A stretch of 64,000 nt of DNA, taken from assembly GCA_020832495.1 (NCBI GenBank), contig JAFIEP010000111.1, positions 54,277 through 118,276 on the forward strand, in the 5' to 3' direction. The notes beneath the pieces are model-generated. The model was given only the letters and a program-made list of their open reading frames with translations. It searched no databases and was not told the DNA's origin. Source of the DNA: Acidimicrobiia bacterium (GTDB lineage Bacteria > Actinomycetota > Acidimicrobiia > Acidimicrobiales > Acidimicrobilacustridaceae). Below are positions 1 through 7,945 of this stretch, piece by piece; position 1 is the first letter of the stretch; each line of letters starts with the position of its first letter. Position numbers and translations under genes: made by a program.

Positions 1-395
1 GGCAGCGACAAGATGTCGAGCCGTTCACCGTTCGGGTCCACCCGGATGACCATCATCATGTCGGCTCGCTGGCCCGACGTGTCCGGACTGGCACCGTCAC
101 CGACGAAGACATCAGCGCCGTCGGCATCGGTGTCGATGCCCATCCGACTGTCGGAACCCACCAGCAGGTAGTTGCGAGGCTCCGTGTCGAGCGCCTCGTC
201 GAGAGAGATGTCACCCTGCAGTCGCGGAATGAGGTCCAACTTGCGGTGGACGCCGAAGAACGCCCCGGCGGCGAGCAGGCACATCACCGTAACGACCGAC
301 CCGGTGGCCAGCACGGCGCGCTGCACACCACTCCGACGGGGGCGCTGGGGGCGAGGTTCGTCTCCGGAGCGGTCCCGGTCGAGCTGGCGAGCCAT
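1..395 (-). CDS. LytR-CpsA-Psr (LCP) family protein, 5' part only
   Basis: The gene runs off the left edge; 131 N-terminal residues are visible. Translation from ATG at 395 gives a basic cytoplasmic stretch (about residues 1-32), one hydrophobic membrane anchor (about 33-55), then the LCP hallmarks NYLLVGSDSR and a later RADMMMVIRVDP block. LCP proteins are membrane-anchored enzymes that transfer undecaprenyl-linked glycopolymers (arabinogalactan, teichoic acid or capsule) to peptidoglycan outside the cell. The catalytic arginine region lies outside the window. A TAGCGT hexamer at 405-410 sits 9 nt before the start and no Shine-Dalgarno is seen, so the mRNA may be nearly leaderless. The family call is firm; the polymer transferred is unknown. 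Confidence 0.85.
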   Translation of the reverse strand, partial: MARQLDRDRSGDEPRPQRPRRSGVQRAVLATGSVVTVMCLLAAGAFFGVHRKLDLIPRLQGDISLDEALDTEPRNYLLVGSDSRMGIDTDADGADVFVGDGASPDTSGQRADMMMVIRVDPNGERLDILSL

Positions 396-542
396 GTGGG
401 ATCAACGCTACTCCCCCGTAACGTGACTGCAATGTCATGGCGGGCCGGCGCGACGGTGAACGATCCACCCAGCGAGGCGGCGCGCAACGGTCAAGACCGA
501 CCCCCACCCTGGGCCGGGTCGTCAGAGTTCGGGGCTCAGGGT

Positions 543-1817
543 TCAGGCCGAGGCGGTGGCTGCCTCGGCGGTGCGCTGCTCAGGTGGCTTGGGCTCCTTG
601 GGCAGGCCGAGCACCCGTTCACCGACGATGTTGCGCTGGATCTGCGAGGTGCCGCCCCAGATGGTCTCGGAGCGGCTGAAGAAGAAGGACGACTGCAGCA
701 CCGATGCCGGGTACCGCTCCGAGGTGCGCCGGGCGCCGTAACCGGGCACTGATTCCTCCACCGACGGGTCACCGGTGAGGATCTGCCCCTCGGCGCCGAG
801 CACGTCGATGGCCAGGTTCATGATCTCCTGGTGGTACTCGCTCCAGAACAGCTTGTTGGTGGCGCTGAGGGCGGACACCGCCGGATCCTTGCGGCCGGCA
901 ACGATGGCCGAGAGCGACCGCAGACCGGCCACCCGCATCAACTGCACCTTGCTGTAGGCCCGCGCCAGCCCCTGGCGGACCAGCGGGTCCTCGATGCGGC
1001 CGTTGCGGCGAGCCAGCTCGACGATGTGGTCGAGCTCCTTCTCGAAACGCCGGTAGCCGGTGGTGGCCGAGGTGCCCCGCTCGAAGCCGAGCGTGGTCAT
1101 GGCCACCTTCCAGCCGCTGTTGACACCACCCACAACGTTGTCCTTGGGGCAACGGGCGTCGGTGAAGAAGACCTCTGCGAACTCGGCGGAACCGTCGACC
1201 TGCTCGATGGGCCGCACCTCGATGCCGGGCTGGCGCATCGGACACAACAGGTAGGAGATGCCCTTGTGCTTGGGGGCGTCGGGGTCGGTGCGGCACAGCA
1301 CGAAGATGTAGTCGGCCACGAAGCCCTGGGTGGTCCAGATCTTCTGGCCGTTGATGACCCACTCGTCGCCGTCGAGCTCGGCACGGGTCTTCACTGCAGC
1401 GAGGTCACTGCCGGCGTCGGGTTCGGAGAAACCCTGGCACCAGGCGATCTGCCCGCTCAGGATCTTGGGCAGGAACTCCTTCTTCTGCTCCTCGGTCCCC
1501 CACTGCAAGATGGTGGGGCCGACGAGGGTGTCGCCGAAGAAGTCGGCCCGCATCGGCGCCCCGGCGCGGTGGAACTCCTCGGAGAGCACCACACCCTGCA
1601 TGGTGGTGAGCCCCTTGCCACCGTACTCAGCCGGCCAGGTTGCGCAGATCCAGCCGCCCTCGAAGAGCTTCGTCGTCCACGTCTGCTGGAACTCGAGCTT
1701 CTCCTCGGGGGTCATCTCGAAGTCCGGGTCGAACCAGCCCTCGGGGAGGTTCGCCTCGAGCCACGATCGGATCTCGGTGCGGAACTCCTCGGCATCGGCA
1801 GGGTAGGTGAGGTCCAT
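543..1817 (-). CDS. Acyl-CoA dehydrogenase
   Basis: FAD-dependent alpha,beta-dehydrogenation of an acyl-CoA thioester, with electrons passed to ETF. The protein (424 aa) has the N-terminal helical domain, the FAD-contacting block GFSEPDAGSDLA in the middle and the C-terminal motif WGGTSQIQRNIVGERVLGLP. The usual catalytic-glutamate motif YEGT reads WGGT here, as in some actinobacterial FadE subunits that act on bulky or steroid-like substrates, so the base may lie elsewhere or the enzyme may need a partner. The start MDLTYP at 1817 fits the family best. A GTG seven codons upstream (1838) is possible, and the GGAGGG before 1817 is almost adjacent to the ATG. The etfBA genes lie 8.4 kb away on the same strand. 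Substrate unknown. Confidence 0.9.
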   Translation of the reverse strand: MDLTYPADAEEFRTEIRSWLEANLPEGWFDPDFEMTPEEKLEFQQTWTTKLFEGGWICATWPAEYGGKGLTTMQGVVLSEEFHRAGAPMRADFFGDTLVGPTILQWGTEEQKKEFLPKILSGQIAWCQGFSEPDAGSDLAAVKTRAELDGDEWVINGQKIWTTQGFVADYIFVLCRTDPDAPKHKGISYLLCPMRQPGIEVRPIEQVDGSAEFAEVFFTDARCPKDNVVGGVNSGWKVAMTTLGFERGTSATTGYRRFEKELDHIVELARRNGRIEDPLVRQGLARAYSKVQLMRVAGLRSLSAIVAGRKDPAVSALSATNKLFWSEYHQEIMNLAIDVLGAEGQILTGDPSVEESVPGYGARRTSERYPASVLQSSFFFSRSETIWGGTSQIQRNIVGERVLGLPKEPKPPEQRTAEAATASA

Positions 1818-1891
1818 CCCTCCATGGTGACCGCTCACCGAACGGGGTGCGTAGTTTCTGACGGTTCGTCAGATCAGTCAGATCGAACGGA

Positions 1892-2725
1892 TCAGCAGGT
1901 GGCGGCCACCAGGAGGCGGAAGTCGTCGGAGAAGTTCCCACCGGTGAACGCCACCCACTGCACGGTCCCACCCGTCCCGATGATGACGGTGTCCCGATCG
2001 ATACCGGCGGGCACGTAGGACGGCGGGGGAAACCCGGCACAGGCCGTGAAGTAGTTGCAGTCCTCGTAGCCCTCGCCGTTGGACAGGTTGTAGCGATAGG
2101 TCATGTCGGGTCGGGCGAGTGATCCGGTCGTCTGCAACGTGATCGGCGTGCCCGCCGGCTGCACGGGCGCCCGGAAGGCCATACCGACGACGCGGTACCC
2201 GACCGGCACCGTCAGCGACCCCACGAAGTAGGCGCTCCCGGTCACCCGCCGCCGCGCATGGACGTAGTAGGAGAAGACCGTTGTCCCGACGGGCACCACG
2301 TCCGTGCCGGTGGTGGTCGGGATGGTGAAGGTGCCCGGGCCGGTGGCGTCGACCTCGAGGGCGGACCCGATCGTCACCGGTCCCTGTTCGAACCACACCA
2401 GGCTCTGCGGTATCGACGGAGGGATGTCACCTGCAGGGGTGCTGTCGCCGAGGTTCGAGGTGTTCTCCCCGACAGCAGGCACGACGAAGGAGGTGTTGGC
2501 ACCCATCGTCAGGGTGGGAGGAACCGTCGGGTCACAGGTGGCGGCCGCCGCAGCCTGCACGGTGGTGATCGACGGCGCCATCCACGCCGCGGTGGTGGCC
2601 GCCACCCCGCCGACGAGCAGGCGGCGCCGCGTCAGTGCACTGGAGGCTGTCGCCCGATCCGCACCTGCCCTTGCCATCAGTGGCCTTCCCACTGATGGTC
2701 GGTCGTTCGACCTCCGCTCGCCCAT
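1892..2725 (-). CDS. Tat-exported protein of unknown function
   Basis: About 277 aa. The N-terminus carries a twin-arginine-like signal: TRRRLLVGGVAATTAAWMAPS followed by an Ala-rich cleavage region. The mature part is rich in Thr, Val, Gly and Pro, with beta-strand-like segments, and has Cys at both ends and in a central EDCNYFTAC patch, suggesting an extracytoplasmic beta-sandwich with disulfides. No enzyme motif is recognised. The start is uncertain: ATG 2725 follows a TAGTAT hexamer by 6 nt (leaderless pattern), whereas ATG 2677 has a GGAAGG 6 nt upstream and gives a more usual signal length. Confidence 0.7.
   Translation of the reverse strand: MGERRSNDRPSVGRPLMARAGADRATASSALTRRRLLVGGVAATTAAWMAPSITTVQAAAAATCDPTVPPTLTMGANTSFVVPAVGENTSNLGDSTPAGDIPPSIPQSLVWFEQGPVTIGSALEVDATGPGTFTIPTTTGTDVVPVGTTVFSYYVHARRRVTGSAYFVGSLTVPVGYRVVGMAFRAPVQPAGTPITLQTTGSLARPDMTYRYNLSNGEGYEDCNYFTACAGFPPPSYVPAGIDRDTVIIGTGGTVQWVAFTGGNFSDDFRLLVAATC
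2675..2697 (-). promoter_or_regulatory. Perfect 9-bp inverted repeat around an internal RBS/start
   Basis: CATCAGTGG and CCACTGATG are separated by 5 nt. Read on the minus strand, the loop holds GAAGG and the 3' arm ends in the ATG at 2677. If translation starts at 2677, the hairpin would present the RBS in the loop and bury the start codon in the stem. If the start is 2725, the repeat is intragenic. Confidence 0.5.
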
Positions 2726-2731
2726 CAACAA

Positions 2732-2737
2732 ATACTA
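2732..2737 (-). promoter_or_regulatory. -10 hexamer TAGTAT, leaderless type
   Basis: TAGTAT lies 6 nt before ATG 2725 on the minus strand. The local sequence is AT-rich against a GC-rich background and there is no Shine-Dalgarno before that ATG. Confidence 0.5.
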
Positions 2738-2836
2738 GCGTTGTTCTAGGATTGTCCTCTTCCTCAAACCGCTCAGTTCAGTCCGGTACAGTGCCGACCA
2801 CCATCTTGGCGGGGCAGAACAGAACACGAGGCTGGC

Positions 2837-3511
2837 ATGAGCGAGGCAATCGGACCGGTGCTGGCGCTCGGAGCGGCGGTGGGGGCCAGCCCCATCCCAC
2901 TCATCGCCATCGTGGCGGTGTTGTTCTCTGCCCGGTCGAAGGTGAACGGCCTCGTGTTCCTCGCCGTGTGGTGCACCGGTCTCGCGGCGCTGACCACCGG
3001 GGCCTACCTGCTGGCCGTGTCGCTCGACATCGGGAGCGGCGACGCCGCCACCGACCGAGGGGTGCAATGGGCGCGCCTCGCCCTTGGCATCGTGCTGATC
3101 TCGGCCGCCGCCATCAAATGGCGGCGACGGCCCGGGCCGACCGACGAACCAACCCTGCCCGGATGGATGAGCGGCCTCGACCGACTCTCCGTGGGGCGCA
3201 CCGTGCTGCTCGCTGGCGGGCTCAGCCTCAACCCGAAGAACCTGATGCTCGCCGGCGCAGCAGCAGTGACCCTGGCCGAGTCCGAACTGACGACGACCCA
3301 CGTGGCGACGGGGATCGCCGGGTTCGCCGTGCTCGGGAGCGCTCCAGTCGCCACCGCCGTCGTCTATCGCCTCGTGGGGGGTGACCGCGCCACGGTTCGG
3401 CTCGAGCGGCTGCGCGCGTGGCTGGCTCGACACAACACGACCGTGGTCGCCGCCCTGTTCGCCACCATCGGGGCGATCCTGATCGCCCAGGGCCTCGGCC
3501 TGCTGTCCTGA
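2837..3511 (+). CDS. GAP/Sap family membrane protein
   Basis: 224 aa with about six hydrophobic segments (near residues 5-30, 38-60, 82-100, 125-150, 155-178 and 203-222), a short basic cytoplasmic loop after the third, and NPKN in the middle, as in the Sap (sulfolipid-1-addressing protein)/GAP family, a LysE-like fold. In mycobacteria relatives help export surface glycolipids; the substrate here is unknown. The start at 2837 is supported by GAGG 5 nt upstream. Divergent from the Tat-exported protein. Confidence 0.8.
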   Translation: MSEAIGPVLALGAAVGASPIPLIAIVAVLFSARSKVNGLVFLAVWCTGLAALTTGAYLLAVSLDIGSGDAATDRGVQWARLALGIVLISAAAIKWRRRPGPTDEPTLPGWMSGLDRLSVGRTVLLAGGLSLNPKNLMLAGAAAVTLAESELTTTHVATGIAGFAVLGSAPVATAVVYRLVGGDRATVRLERLRAWLARHNTTVVAALFATIGAILIAQGLGLLS

Positions 3512-3666
3512 CGCCCCCACCGCCCGATTCGGTGCGGAGGATCTTGCGGAGCGACGGCGACCATGCCTCACCGACAACCCGAGGACACCAGCGGTGACCG
3601 AAACGGGAGCAGCTCAGATGCCGGACAGGGCAGCGCGTCGACTTCGAGGCTCGTCGGGCACGCCGC

Positions 3667-3672
3667 TAGCCT
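3667..3672 (+). promoter_or_regulatory. -10 hexamer TAGCCT, leaderless type
   Basis: TAGCCT is 7 nt before ATG 3680. This supports the shorter start over an in-frame ATG at 3563. Confidence 0.5.
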
Positions 3673-3679
3673 CCCAACC

Positions 3680-4849
3680 ATGAGCACCGTCGCCGAGGCC
3701 TCGCCCACCGCACCCAAGGCCCGCTGGACGCACCAGTGGAAGGAACTCTACGAAGAGGTCATCGACTCGGGCCTGTGCACCGGATGTGCGGGATGTGTCA
3801 TCGCGTGTCCGCACGACGTCATCGGCTACCACCACGCCGAAGGCGAGTACAAGCCGTTCCACCTCGAGGAGGAACTGGGCCACGCCGACTGCGTGCACGG
3901 CCAGAAGGGGTGCACCAGCTGCACGAGGGCCTGCCCCAGGTTCCGCACGTGGGAGAGCGACGCCAACGAGCACCTGTTCGACGCCCAGCGCGAACCTGGC
4001 GACATGTCGGGCATCTACTCCGACATCCTGCTGGTGCGCGCCTCGGACGAGATGGTGTTGCGCATGGGCCAGGACGGCGGTCTGGTGTCGGCCATCCTCA
4101 TCTGGGCCATGGAGCACGACTACATCGACGGCGCCCTCACCTCGTTCCTCGACGGCGCGGCAGGCGACTGGAAGGCCAAGCCCGGGGTGGCGGCCAACCG
4201 CGACGAGGTGTTGGCCTCGGCGGGCAGCCGGTACACCTATTCGGCCAACACGCTGGCCATCGACGAGGCTCGCGAGCGGGGCCTGTCGAAGCTGGCGCTG
4301 GTGGGCATGTCGTGTCAGTCGTCGGTGCCGCCGGTGATGTGGCACCGCAAGGCGGGGAAGGTGTCGAAGCCCATCGTGTTCAACATCGGCCTGCTGTGCT
4401 CGAAGACCTTCGACGATGCCATCTTCGCGGAACTGTTCTGGGCCAAGTACCGCCTGGCCAAGCAGGACATGGTGAAGATGAACATCAAGGGCGTCTTCCA
4501 GATCTGGATGCGTGACGGCACCTACCACGAGATCAACCTCAAGGAGTGCCACGCCTGGACCCGCGAAGGCTGCACCCACTGCCCCGACTTCGCCGCCGAA
4601 CACGCCGACATCTCATGTGGGGGCATCGGTGAGAACGCCGACTGGACCCTCACCATCGTCCGCACCGAGCTGGGCCGCGAGATCATCAAGCGCATGATCG
4701 CCGACGGCTCCATCGAGACTCGTCCCGGCGACGACGATCCCGGCGCCATCGCCCTCATGCACAAGCTGGCGGCCAAGAGCCGGGCACGCTGGCCGGCGTG
4801 GGCCGACGACCAGGTGCGCCTCGGACTCCCCGAGAAGAAGAAGCGCTAG
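3680..4849 (+). CDS. Coenzyme F420 hydrogenase/dehydrogenase beta-subunit family protein
   Basis: 389 aa. Two [4Fe-4S] cluster motifs lie near the N-terminus: CTGCAGCVIACP (Cys 33, 36, 39, 43) and then CTSCTRACPRF. The FrhB-type N- and C-terminal domains follow, with GQDGGLVSAIL and SCQSS/LLCSK segments and late cysteines (THCPDF, SCGG) typical of the family. Members use flavin and Fe-S clusters to move electrons to or from F420 or ferredoxin; related folds reduce archaeal isoprenoids and chlorophyll intermediates. No hydrogenase large or small subunit is nearby, so a stand-alone reductase is likely. The partner substrate is unknown. An LLM-type (probably F420-dependent) enzyme is at 62.7 kb. 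Confidence 0.88.
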   Translation: MSTVAEASPTAPKARWTHQWKELYEEVIDSGLCTGCAGCVIACPHDVIGYHHAEGEYKPFHLEEELGHADCVHGQKGCTSCTRACPRFRTWESDANEHLFDAQREPGDMSGIYSDILLVRASDEMVLRMGQDGGLVSAILIWAMEHDYIDGALTSFLDGAAGDWKAKPGVAANRDEVLASAGSRYTYSANTLAIDEARERGLSKLALVGMSCQSSVPPVMWHRKAGKVSKPIVFNIGLLCSKTFDDAIFAELFWAKYRLAKQDMVKMNIKGVFQIWMRDGTYHEINLKECHAWTREGCTHCPDFAAEHADISCGGIGENADWTLTIVRTELGREIIKRMIADGSIETRPGDDDPGAIALMHKLAAKSRARWPAWADDQVRLGLPEKKKR

Positions 4850-4885
4850 CGGCTCGCCGCAACCAGGCGACCGGACGAGCGACGC

Positions 4886-5497
4886 TCAGGTCGTCGTGGT
4901 GGTGTCGTCGTCGTTGTCGCCCTCGGACTGTTCGTCGTCGGCGTCATCGCTCCCGGACTCGTCCTCGCCGTCCTCAGCGCCGGCGTCTTGCTCCTCGACC
5001 TCTGTCGTCTCCTCGGCTTCGTCGGCTTTCGCCTCGGCGTCGTCGGCGGCCACTGACGCCTCCGTGGCGTCGCTGCACGCCTCGAGTTCCTCGCGCACGA
5101 AGTCGGGCAGGTCGTCGATCGCCTCGGGATCGGACTGCAGTTCCTGGTTCAAGTCGACGAAGCTCGGTGAGCGCGTCGGATACCCCCGGAAGGTGAGCTG
5201 GCCGTCGTCGTCCTCGCGGGTCTCGCGGTCCTCTTCGTCGTAGGGCACGTTGGCCACGAACACGTCGTAGCGGCAGGAGCAGACGGTCTCGATGTCGGTC
5301 ACCGACGGAAGGTCGGTGCCGCCCTCCTCGCGGGCGGCGGCCAGCGCCGCCAGGCAGCCCTCCTCGAACATGGCCTCCACCTCGGGGCCGTAGGCCTCGG
5401 GCTGGTTGCTGGGGATGGTGCACCCCGCCACGAGCAGCAGACCCAGTGCCAGCGGCGCGACGACGCGGGCACGACGACGGAGGATGGAGCGGGACAT
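4886..5497 (-). CDS. Putative lipoprotein with acidic C-terminal tail
   Basis: 203 aa. A basic n-region and hydrophobic stretch end in the lipobox LLVAGC (Cys about residue 26), so the mature protein should be lipid-anchored outside the membrane. The folded part (about residues 30-140) has Cys in EEGCLAAL, CSCRYDVF and LEACSD. The last 60 residues are almost only Asp, Glu, Ser, Ala and Gly, ending in five Thr. The chosen start has GAGAGG 6 nt upstream, preferable to the in-frame start 24 nt further up. No family recognised. It converges on the F420-type gene. Confidence 0.75.
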   Translation of the reverse strand: MSRSILRRRARVVAPLALGLLLVAGCTIPSNQPEAYGPEVEAMFEEGCLAALAAAREEGGTDLPSVTDIETVCSCRYDVFVANVPYDEEDRETREDDDGQLTFRGYPTRSPSFVDLNQELQSDPEAIDDLPDFVREELEACSDATEASVAADDAEAKADEAEETTEVEEQDAGAEDGEDESGSDDADDEQSEGDNDDDTTTTT

Positions 5498-5608
5498 CAG
5501 TGACCTCTCGGGTGCGGACAACGAACGGAGACGCTAGCCGTCGGGTGGCACGACGGTCACACCGGGAAACGAGCGTCGGACGCCCGCTGGGGTGAGCGCC
5601 AGCTCGGT

Positions 5609-5857
5609 TCAGTCGGCGAGGGAGGCCAGGTATTCGAGGTGGGCACCGCTCGCCCTCAGGTCGATCTCACGACCGACCGGGGTGGTGTCGGGGCCCGAGG
5701 ACTCCTCAACAACGAGCGCCGCCCACAGGCCGCGGGGGCCGCGGGGCGCAGGCTGGGTCACCATGCGCACATCGTCGACGCCGCTGGCCATGGGCTCGAC
5801 CCGGCCGCCAGCCATTGCTGGGGAAGCGGTGGGGGCGGGACGCTCAGCGAGGGCCAT
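5609..5857 (-). CDS. Small hypothetical protein
   Basis: 82 aa between two minus-strand genes. Codon third positions are GC-rich in this frame and the C-terminal half looks like real protein (VREIDLRASG/HLEYLASL-type composition), while the first 25 residues are Pro/Ala-rich. There is no clear RBS and no family match is recalled. It could be a degraded C-terminus of a larger gene. Confidence 0.45.
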   Translation of the reverse strand: MALAERPAPTASPAMAGGRVEPMASGVDDVRMVTQPAPRGPRGLWAALVVEESSGPDTTPVGREIDLRASGAHLEYLASLAD

Positions 5858-5921
5858 ACCCTGATGATGACCGCTACGGCGGTGCGGCGAATGAGTCGCA
5901 CGACCTATTTTTCTATGAATG

Positions 5922-5944
5922 GGTCAAAAGTCTCACTTTTGACC
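5922..5944. terminator. AT-rich 10-bp perfect hairpin over the UDG stop codon
   Basis: GGTCAAAAGT and ACTTTTGACC are separated by 3 nt. The stem covers the stop codon (5933-5935) of the uracil-DNA glycosylase. It may act as a terminator, though no T-run follows on the minus strand, or as a protein-binding palindrome. Confidence 0.5.
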
Positions 5945-6625
5945 AGACCGGTCGGCGAGGGCCCGTGCACGGCCGAAGACGGCGTCGAGCATGTCCTCGG
6001 TGAGCGTCCCGGTGAAGGTGTTCTGCTGGCTCACGTGGTAGGAGCACAGCAGCACCGGGCCATCCGCAACCTCCACCTCGACGCCGTGACCGAACCGCGG
6101 CCGAGGACGAAACCCCAGTTCGCGGGCCATCACCTGGTAGGCGAACTGGCCCAGCACCACGATCACCGCCAGGTTCTCGAGCAGCGCCAGTTCGCGCCGC
6201 AGGAACGGGAGGCACTGGTCGCGCTCGGTCACGGTCGGCTTGTTGGCCGGGGGCGCACAGCGCACCGGTGCGGTGATCCACGCCCCGTCGAGCACCAATC
6301 CATCGCCCCGGCCCACGCTCTCGGGTCGGTTGGCGAACCCGGCCCGCCACAACGCCCGATAGAGCCACTCCCCCGACCGGTCCCCGGTGAACATGCGTCC
6401 GGTTCGGTTGGCTCCATGGGCAGCCGGTGCCAACCCCACCACCGCCACGCGGGCCCCGGGGTCACCGAAGCCCGGCACCGGGCGACCCCAGTAGTCCTCC
6501 TCGGCATAGGCCGCCCGCTTGGTGGCGGCCACCTCCTCCCGCCAGGCCACCAGTCGCGGACAGGCGCTGCAGGCCACCACCTCGGCCTCGAGGGCGGCGA
6601 GCAGTGGCGGCAACTCGGGCTCCAT
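5933..6625 (-). CDS. Uracil-DNA glycosylase, family 5 (UDGb)
   Basis: 230 aa. Removes uracil or deaminated bases from DNA to start base-excision repair. It shows the cysteines of the N-terminal Fe-S cluster (CSACPRL near residue 19 and later RCAPP), the motif VGLAPAAHGANRTGRMFTGD that marks the UDGb/type 5 family, and the C-terminal SYHVSQQNTFTGTLT motif. Motif 1 lacks the polar residue that activates water in family 1, which is normal for UDGb. ATG 6625 follows a TAGCGT hexamer by 9 nt. Confidence 0.92.
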   Translation of the reverse strand: MEPELPPLLAALEAEVVACSACPRLVAWREEVAATKRAAYAEEDYWGRPVPGFGDPGARVAVVGLAPAAHGANRTGRMFTGDRSGEWLYRALWRAGFANRPESVGRGDGLVLDGAWITAPVRCAPPANKPTVTERDQCLPFLRRELALLENLAVIVVLGQFAYQVMARELGFRPRPRFGHGVEVEVADGPVLLCSYHVSQQNTFTGTLTEDMLDAVFGRARALADRSGQK

Positions 6626-6634
6626 GGTCTGCTG

Positions 6635-6640
6635 ACGCTA
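6635..6640 (-). promoter_or_regulatory. -10 hexamer TAGCGT for the UDG gene
   Basis: TAGCGT lies 9 nt before ATG 6625 on the minus strand. The same hexamer and spacing precede the LCP gene and ccmA. Confidence 0.4.
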
Positions 6641-6695
6641 CTGCCCCGAGCACCCGAGACCGGTCCGCCCCGGCGGGGTTCGCTGCAGCCGTTGG

Positions 6696-6701
6696 TAGCG
6701 T
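6696..6701 (+). promoter_or_regulatory. -10 hexamer TAGCGT, leaderless type
   Basis: 6 nt before ATG 6708. It probably drives the three-gene phosphatase/DUF3090/SCO1664 unit and is back to back with the UDG promoter. Confidence 0.5.
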
Positions 6702-6707
6702 GCTGGG

Positions 6708-7355
6708 ATGGCTCCCCGCCGCCCCAAGCCCACCTCGACGACGGTGTTGTTCGTCCGTCACGGCACCACGCCCAGCACCGGCAAGATCCTGCCCGGGAGG
6801 GCGGCCGGGCTGCACCTGTCGGATCGAGGGGTCGAACAGGCCACCCGGGTGGCCGGCCGTATCGGCGCGCTCGAACGGGTGACTGCGGTGTACGCCTCCC
6901 CCATGGAACGCACCCGTGAGACCGCTGCACCTATCGCTCGGGCCTGCGGGTTGCGAGTGCGCTCGGCCAAGGGCCTCATCGAGTGCGACTTCGGTGACTG
7001 GACGGGGCGCTCACTGGCCGACCTCCGCAAGCTGCCTGCCTGGCAGCAGGTGCAACAGAACCCGAGCGGCTTCCGTTTCCCCGGCGGCGAGTCCTTCACC
7101 GAGATGCAGCAACGAATGTGCTCGGCCGTGGCCGCCCTCGTGGCCCGCCACCCGGGAGACACCATCGTGGCCGTGTCCCACGCCGACCCCATCAAGGCCG
7201 CCGTGGCACAGGCCATGGGCGTCCACCTCGACCTGTTCCAACGGATCGTGGTGAGTCCGTGCTCGGTCAGCGCGGTGTGGTACGGCCCGTCGGGTCCGGC
7301 GGTGCTCACCACCAACTCCACCGGCGACGACCTCTCCGAACTGGCGCTGTCGTGA
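6708..7355 (+). CDS. Histidine phosphatase, MSMEG_4193-type
   Basis: 215 aa. The catalytic RHG triplet is at residues 17-19 (FVRHGTTP), a second arginine is in SPMERTRETA, the acidic residue in LIECDFGDW and the second histidine in VSHADPIKA, as in the phosphoglycerate-mutase-like superfamily. Such enzymes form a phosphohistidine and usually remove phosphate from small molecules or proteins. It is followed by DUF3090 and SCO1664 genes, a set found together in many actinobacteria, where the phosphatase and the kinase-like protein may act on a common substrate (inference). Substrate unknown. Confidence 0.88.
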   Translation: MAPRRPKPTSTTVLFVRHGTTPSTGKILPGRAAGLHLSDRGVEQATRVAGRIGALERVTAVYASPMERTRETAAPIARACGLRVRSAKGLIECDFGDWTGRSLADLRKLPAWQQVQQNPSGFRFPGGESFTEMQQRMCSAVAALVARHPGDTIVAVSHADPIKAAVAQAMGVHLDLFQRIVVSPCSVSAVWYGPSGPAVLTTNSTGDDLSELALS

Positions 7356-7425
7356 GCCAACCGACGACGACCGCCGCGCCGCTCGGACCACCCGCCGAGG
7401 CGCCGCTGCGGCAGGCGACGACTCC

Positions 7426-7938
7426 ATGACCGCGTCGTTCGACCTCCCCGATCCGGTGCGCTTCACCACCGGCACCGTCGGCCCCCCGGGCCAGCGGGTC
7501 TTCTACCTGCAAGCGGCCGACCCGCTCCAGGTGGTCACCCTCAAGCTCGAGAAGCAGCAGGTGGCCGCTCTGTGTGACTACCTGGCCGGCATCCTGGCCG
7601 ACCTGCCAGAAGTGACCGAACCGCCGCCGACGGCCATGGACTTGTCGGAACCGGTGGTGGCGGAATGGGCAGTGGGCACGCTGGCGGTGGCCTATGAACA
7701 GGCCAACGACCGCATCGTGCTCGTGGCCGAAGAACTGGTGGAGACCATCTCCGACGACGAGACCGGCGAGGAGATCCCCGTCGACATCCCCGCCACAGCG
7801 CGCTTCCTGCTCACCCGCAGCCAGGTGGCAGCCTTCATCGAGCGCGGTAACGAGCGGGTCACCGCCGGGCGGCGCACCTGCCACCTGTGTGGGCGCCCCA
7901 TCGACCCCGAGGGGCACATGTGCCCCCGCCTGAACTGA
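7426..7938 (+). CDS. DUF3090 family protein
   Basis: 170 aa. Starts with the family's typical DLPDPVRFTTGTVG and GQRVFYLQA segments and ends in a cysteine/histidine knuckle, CHLCGRPIDPEGHMCPRLN, that looks like a zinc-binding ribbon. The stop is 7 nt before the next gene. It belongs to the phosphatase/DUF3090/SCO1664 cassette. Biochemical function not known; the zinc site suggests a binding or adaptor role (inference). Confidence 0.88.
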   Translation: MTASFDLPDPVRFTTGTVGPPGQRVFYLQAADPLQVVTLKLEKQQVAALCDYLAGILADLPEVTEPPPTAMDLSEPVVAEWAVGTLAVAYEQANDRIVLVAEELVETISDDETGEEIPVDIPATARFLLTRSQVAAFIERGNERVTAGRRTCHLCGRPIDPEGHMCPRLN

Positions 7939-7945
7939 GCGAGCG

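Noticed and set aside
3563..3679. Longer start for the F420-type protein
   Set aside because: The extra 39 residues are low complexity; ATG 3680 has a leaderless promoter and matches the family N-terminus.
5639..6919. 426-aa plus-strand frame
   Set aside because: Overlaps the uracil-DNA glycosylase in antisense and has a typical shadow composition.
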